A stretch of DNA of 64,000 bases. Origin: Rhizobiales bacterium 64-17. Lineage in GTDB: Bacteria > Pseudomonadota > Alphaproteobacteria > Rhizobiales > Xanthobacteraceae. Of the stretch, positions 62,990-64,000 are shown piece by piece. The stretch lies in the NCBI GenBank assembly GCA_001899285.1, contig MKWA01000017.1:1-64000 (forward strand), written 5' to 3'. The first letter of the stretch is position 1, and every line of letters starts with the position of its first letter. A model generated the notes under the pieces. The model was not told the DNA's origin. It made no database searches and saw nothing but the letters and a program-made list of their open reading frames with translations. A program made the translations under genes and the position numbers.

Positions 62990-63454
62990 CTACAACGGCA
63001 AGCCCTTGCCGGTTTCGAGGAAGCTCTTGAGCGACGAGAGAACCCACGGCCAGCCCTGAGTGATGCCGCGCTCCATGGAAGAACCCGCCTCGAGTTCGGA
63101 ATGTGTCACCACAAGCTTGATGCTGCCCTCCTTGTGCGGCTCGATCGCGAAGGTCACACGCGAGACCTTCTCCGGCTGATCTGCCTCGCCGGGCGATGCC
63201 CAACTCATGACAAGCCTGCGCGGCGGGTCGCTCTCCACCACCGTGCCGACGATGTCGGCCTCACGGGAGCCGTCGATACGACGGTGCTCCCAGCGCGACG
63301 ACACACGCCAGTCGGAGATATTGGCGTGCCCCCAATAGCGCGCGGAAAGATCCGCATCGGTGATGGCGTGCCACAGCTTTTCCGGCGTGGTGGCGATATA
63401 GGTGACGTAGACGTAGCGCGGCTGACGCATCACAAAACCCTTCCTGCTCGTCAT
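62990..63454 (-). CDS. SRPBCC (AHSA1-like) domain protein, second copy
   Basis: 154 residues from ATG 63452-63454 (MTSRKGFVMRQPRY; ATG 63430 is an alternative). The same START-like fold: VYVTYIATTPEKLWHAITDA, RYWGHANISDW, DPPRRLVMSWAS and GWPWVLSSLKSFLETGKGL. Homologous to its downstream neighbour at both ends, so the two arose by duplication. Positioned 26 bp after the ArsR stop. Confidence 0.87.
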   Translation of the reverse strand: MTSRKGFVMRQPRYVYVTYIATTPEKLWHAITDADLSARYWGHANISDWRVSSRWEHRRIDGSREADIVGTVVESDPPRRLVMSWASPGEADQPEKVSRVTFAIEPHKEGSIKLVVTHSELEAGSSMERGITQGWPWVLSSLKSFLETGKGLPL

Positions 63455-63480
63455 GTTCGGCCGCGACAGCGGCGCGTTCC

Positions 63481-63789
63481 TCACTTCTCTTCCAGCGCCT
63501 TCTTGAGATCGGCGAGCGCGTCGAGACGCCCGCGTTCGAATTTGCCGATCCAGCGATCCGCGATCTCGTGGATCGGCACCGGATTGAGATAGTGCAGCTT
63601 CTCGCGACCGCGCTTCACGGTCGCGACCAGATTGGCGTCCTCCAGGATCGCCAGATGTTTGCTCACCGCCTGCCGCGTCATGGCAAGGCGCACGCAAAGA
63701 TCGGACAGCGTCTGCCCGCCCTCCGCGCGCAGCCGGTCGAGCAGCGTCCTGCGCGTCTCGTCGGCCAGTGCTCTGAACACCGCATCCAT
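63481..63789 (-). CDS. ArsR-family winged-helix regulator
   Basis: 102 residues starting MDAVFRALADETRRTLLDRL. The winged helix-turn-helix: TLSDLCVRLAMTRQAVSKHL, then RGREKLHYLNPVPIHEI. No arsenic-binding Cys motif (CVCDLC-like metal box) is present; it belongs to the ArsR/AHSA1-linked group. First gene of the operon with two SRPBCC genes, likely autoregulatory. Confidence 0.92.
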   Translation of the reverse strand: MDAVFRALADETRRTLLDRLRAEGGQTLSDLCVRLAMTRQAVSKHLAILEDANLVATVKRGREKLHYLNPVPIHEIADRWIGKFERGRLDALADLKKALEEK

Positions 63790-63863
63790 GATGACAATAT
63801 GCAACCTTTTGGTTGCCTGTCAAGATATAACGAAACCGGCGGCAACGATGGTCTCGAGCGCGC

Positions 63864-64000
63864 TTACTGGTTGATGCAGGTGCCCATATAGGTGCCGCGC
63901 TGGTCACCCGGCAGACCGGCGAGACCCGACTGGTGCGCACAACGCGCCGCGCGGTCGCCGAAGCTCTCCGCGCCGCCGCCGGGAACGCTGCCGCGCGGCA
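63864..64000 (-). CDS. C-terminal part of a small PsiF-like exported protein (runs off right edge)
   Basis: Reading the minus strand, the last about 45 residues are visible: SFGDRAARCAHQSGLAGLPG, then DQRGTYMGTCINQ and TAA at 63864-63866. The two cysteines bracketing a C-x(2)-Q-x(4)-G-L-P/x(6)-Y-x(3)-C pattern resemble the PsiF repeat of small periplasmic proteins. The N-terminus is outside the window, so the identity is tentative. Confidence 0.5.
   Translation of the reverse strand, partial: PRGSVPGGGAESFGDRAARCAHQSGLAGLPGDQRGTYMGTCINQ

Noticed and set aside
1-64000. CRISPR arrays, restriction-modification, prophage or secretion-effector systems
   Set aside because: No regularly spaced repeats, no cas or methyltransferase/endonuclease genes and no phage structural genes were seen in either strand; apart from the integrase, everything is chromosomal.

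Overview
The window is GC-rich chromosomal DNA from an alphaproteobacterium, most likely Hyphomicrobiales (Rhizobiales) of the Bradyrhizobium / Rhodopseudomonas / Pseudolabrys type. Support comes from family content: a Porin_2-type porin fragment, DUF1489, an ATP12-type ATPase chaperone, a six-helix-membrane MCP, a double cold-shock-domain protein, and small palindromic repeats typical of that group. This placement rests on recognised families, not on a database search. Almost everything is ordinary housekeeping and catabolic DNA. There are no rRNA genes, CRISPR arrays, recognisable insertion sequences or prophage genes.

Layout. 1-2.1 kb: a 5'-truncated porin fragment, a tyrosine integrase with its terminator, an AT-rich spacer and tRNA-Pro, which looks like one end of an integrated element. 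2.2-5.2 kb: DUF192, double cold-shock protein, sirtuin, glyoxalase-like protein, tRNA-Glu and a small membrane protein. 5.2-8.1 kb: the EF-P beta-lysylation set (epmB, epmA, efp). 8.1-11.1 kb: two cell-wall enzymes (M23 peptidase, lytic transglycosylase). 11.1-16.4 kb: LysR regulator divergent from a ThDP enzyme and a NitT/TauT-type ABC transporter that lacks a local binding protein. 16.8-24.2 kb: the two subunits of methylcrotonyl-CoA carboxylase, separated by a Bug-family binding protein, a histone-H1-like protein and two tiny membrane proteins. 24.2-33.3 kb: GST, rhodanese, DUF599, YdcF, RraA, queC with a queuosine-precursor transporter, aldo/keto reductase, cupredoxin plus FTR1 iron permease, XRE regulator and isovaleryl-CoA dehydrogenase. 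33.5-41 kb: two paralogous polysaccharide deacetylases, chromate transporter, tRNA-Leu, a FliN-like protein, lipB, acylphosphatase, a GGCT-fold protein and propionyl-CoA carboxylase alpha. 41-46.8 kb: peroxiredoxin, thioesterase, photolyase, EamA transporter, glutathione-dependent formaldehyde dehydrogenase, a membrane-anchored hypothetical protein and a cupin. 46.8-51.4 kb: globin / MCP / small membrane protein operon, DUF2214, TRIC channel, FKBP and a low-GC orphan. 51.4-57 kb: pccB with a coupled membrane protein, a FliK-like / FlhB-C pair, ATP12 and a HAD phosphatase. 57-61.8 kb: a GltD-like flavoprotein followed by KorA and KorB. 61.8-64 kb: a hypothetical protein, an ArsR regulator with two SRPBCC proteins, and the end of a PsiF-like gene.

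How the genes work together. Branched-chain and odd-chain carbon catabolism is the main theme: Ivd, MccA and MccB carry leucine-derived units, and PccA and PccB carry propionyl-CoA, but each enzyme's genes are scattered. KorAB with the GltD-like protein forms a plausible route between 2-oxoacid oxidation, ferredoxin and a pyridine nucleotide. The efp locus forms one complete modification module. The most interesting untested arrangements are the globin-MCP operon (possibly a two-gene gas sensor), the ThDP-enzyme/ABC-transporter cluster with unknown substrate, and the GltD-like/KorAB triad. I did not find a clearly new multi-gene system.
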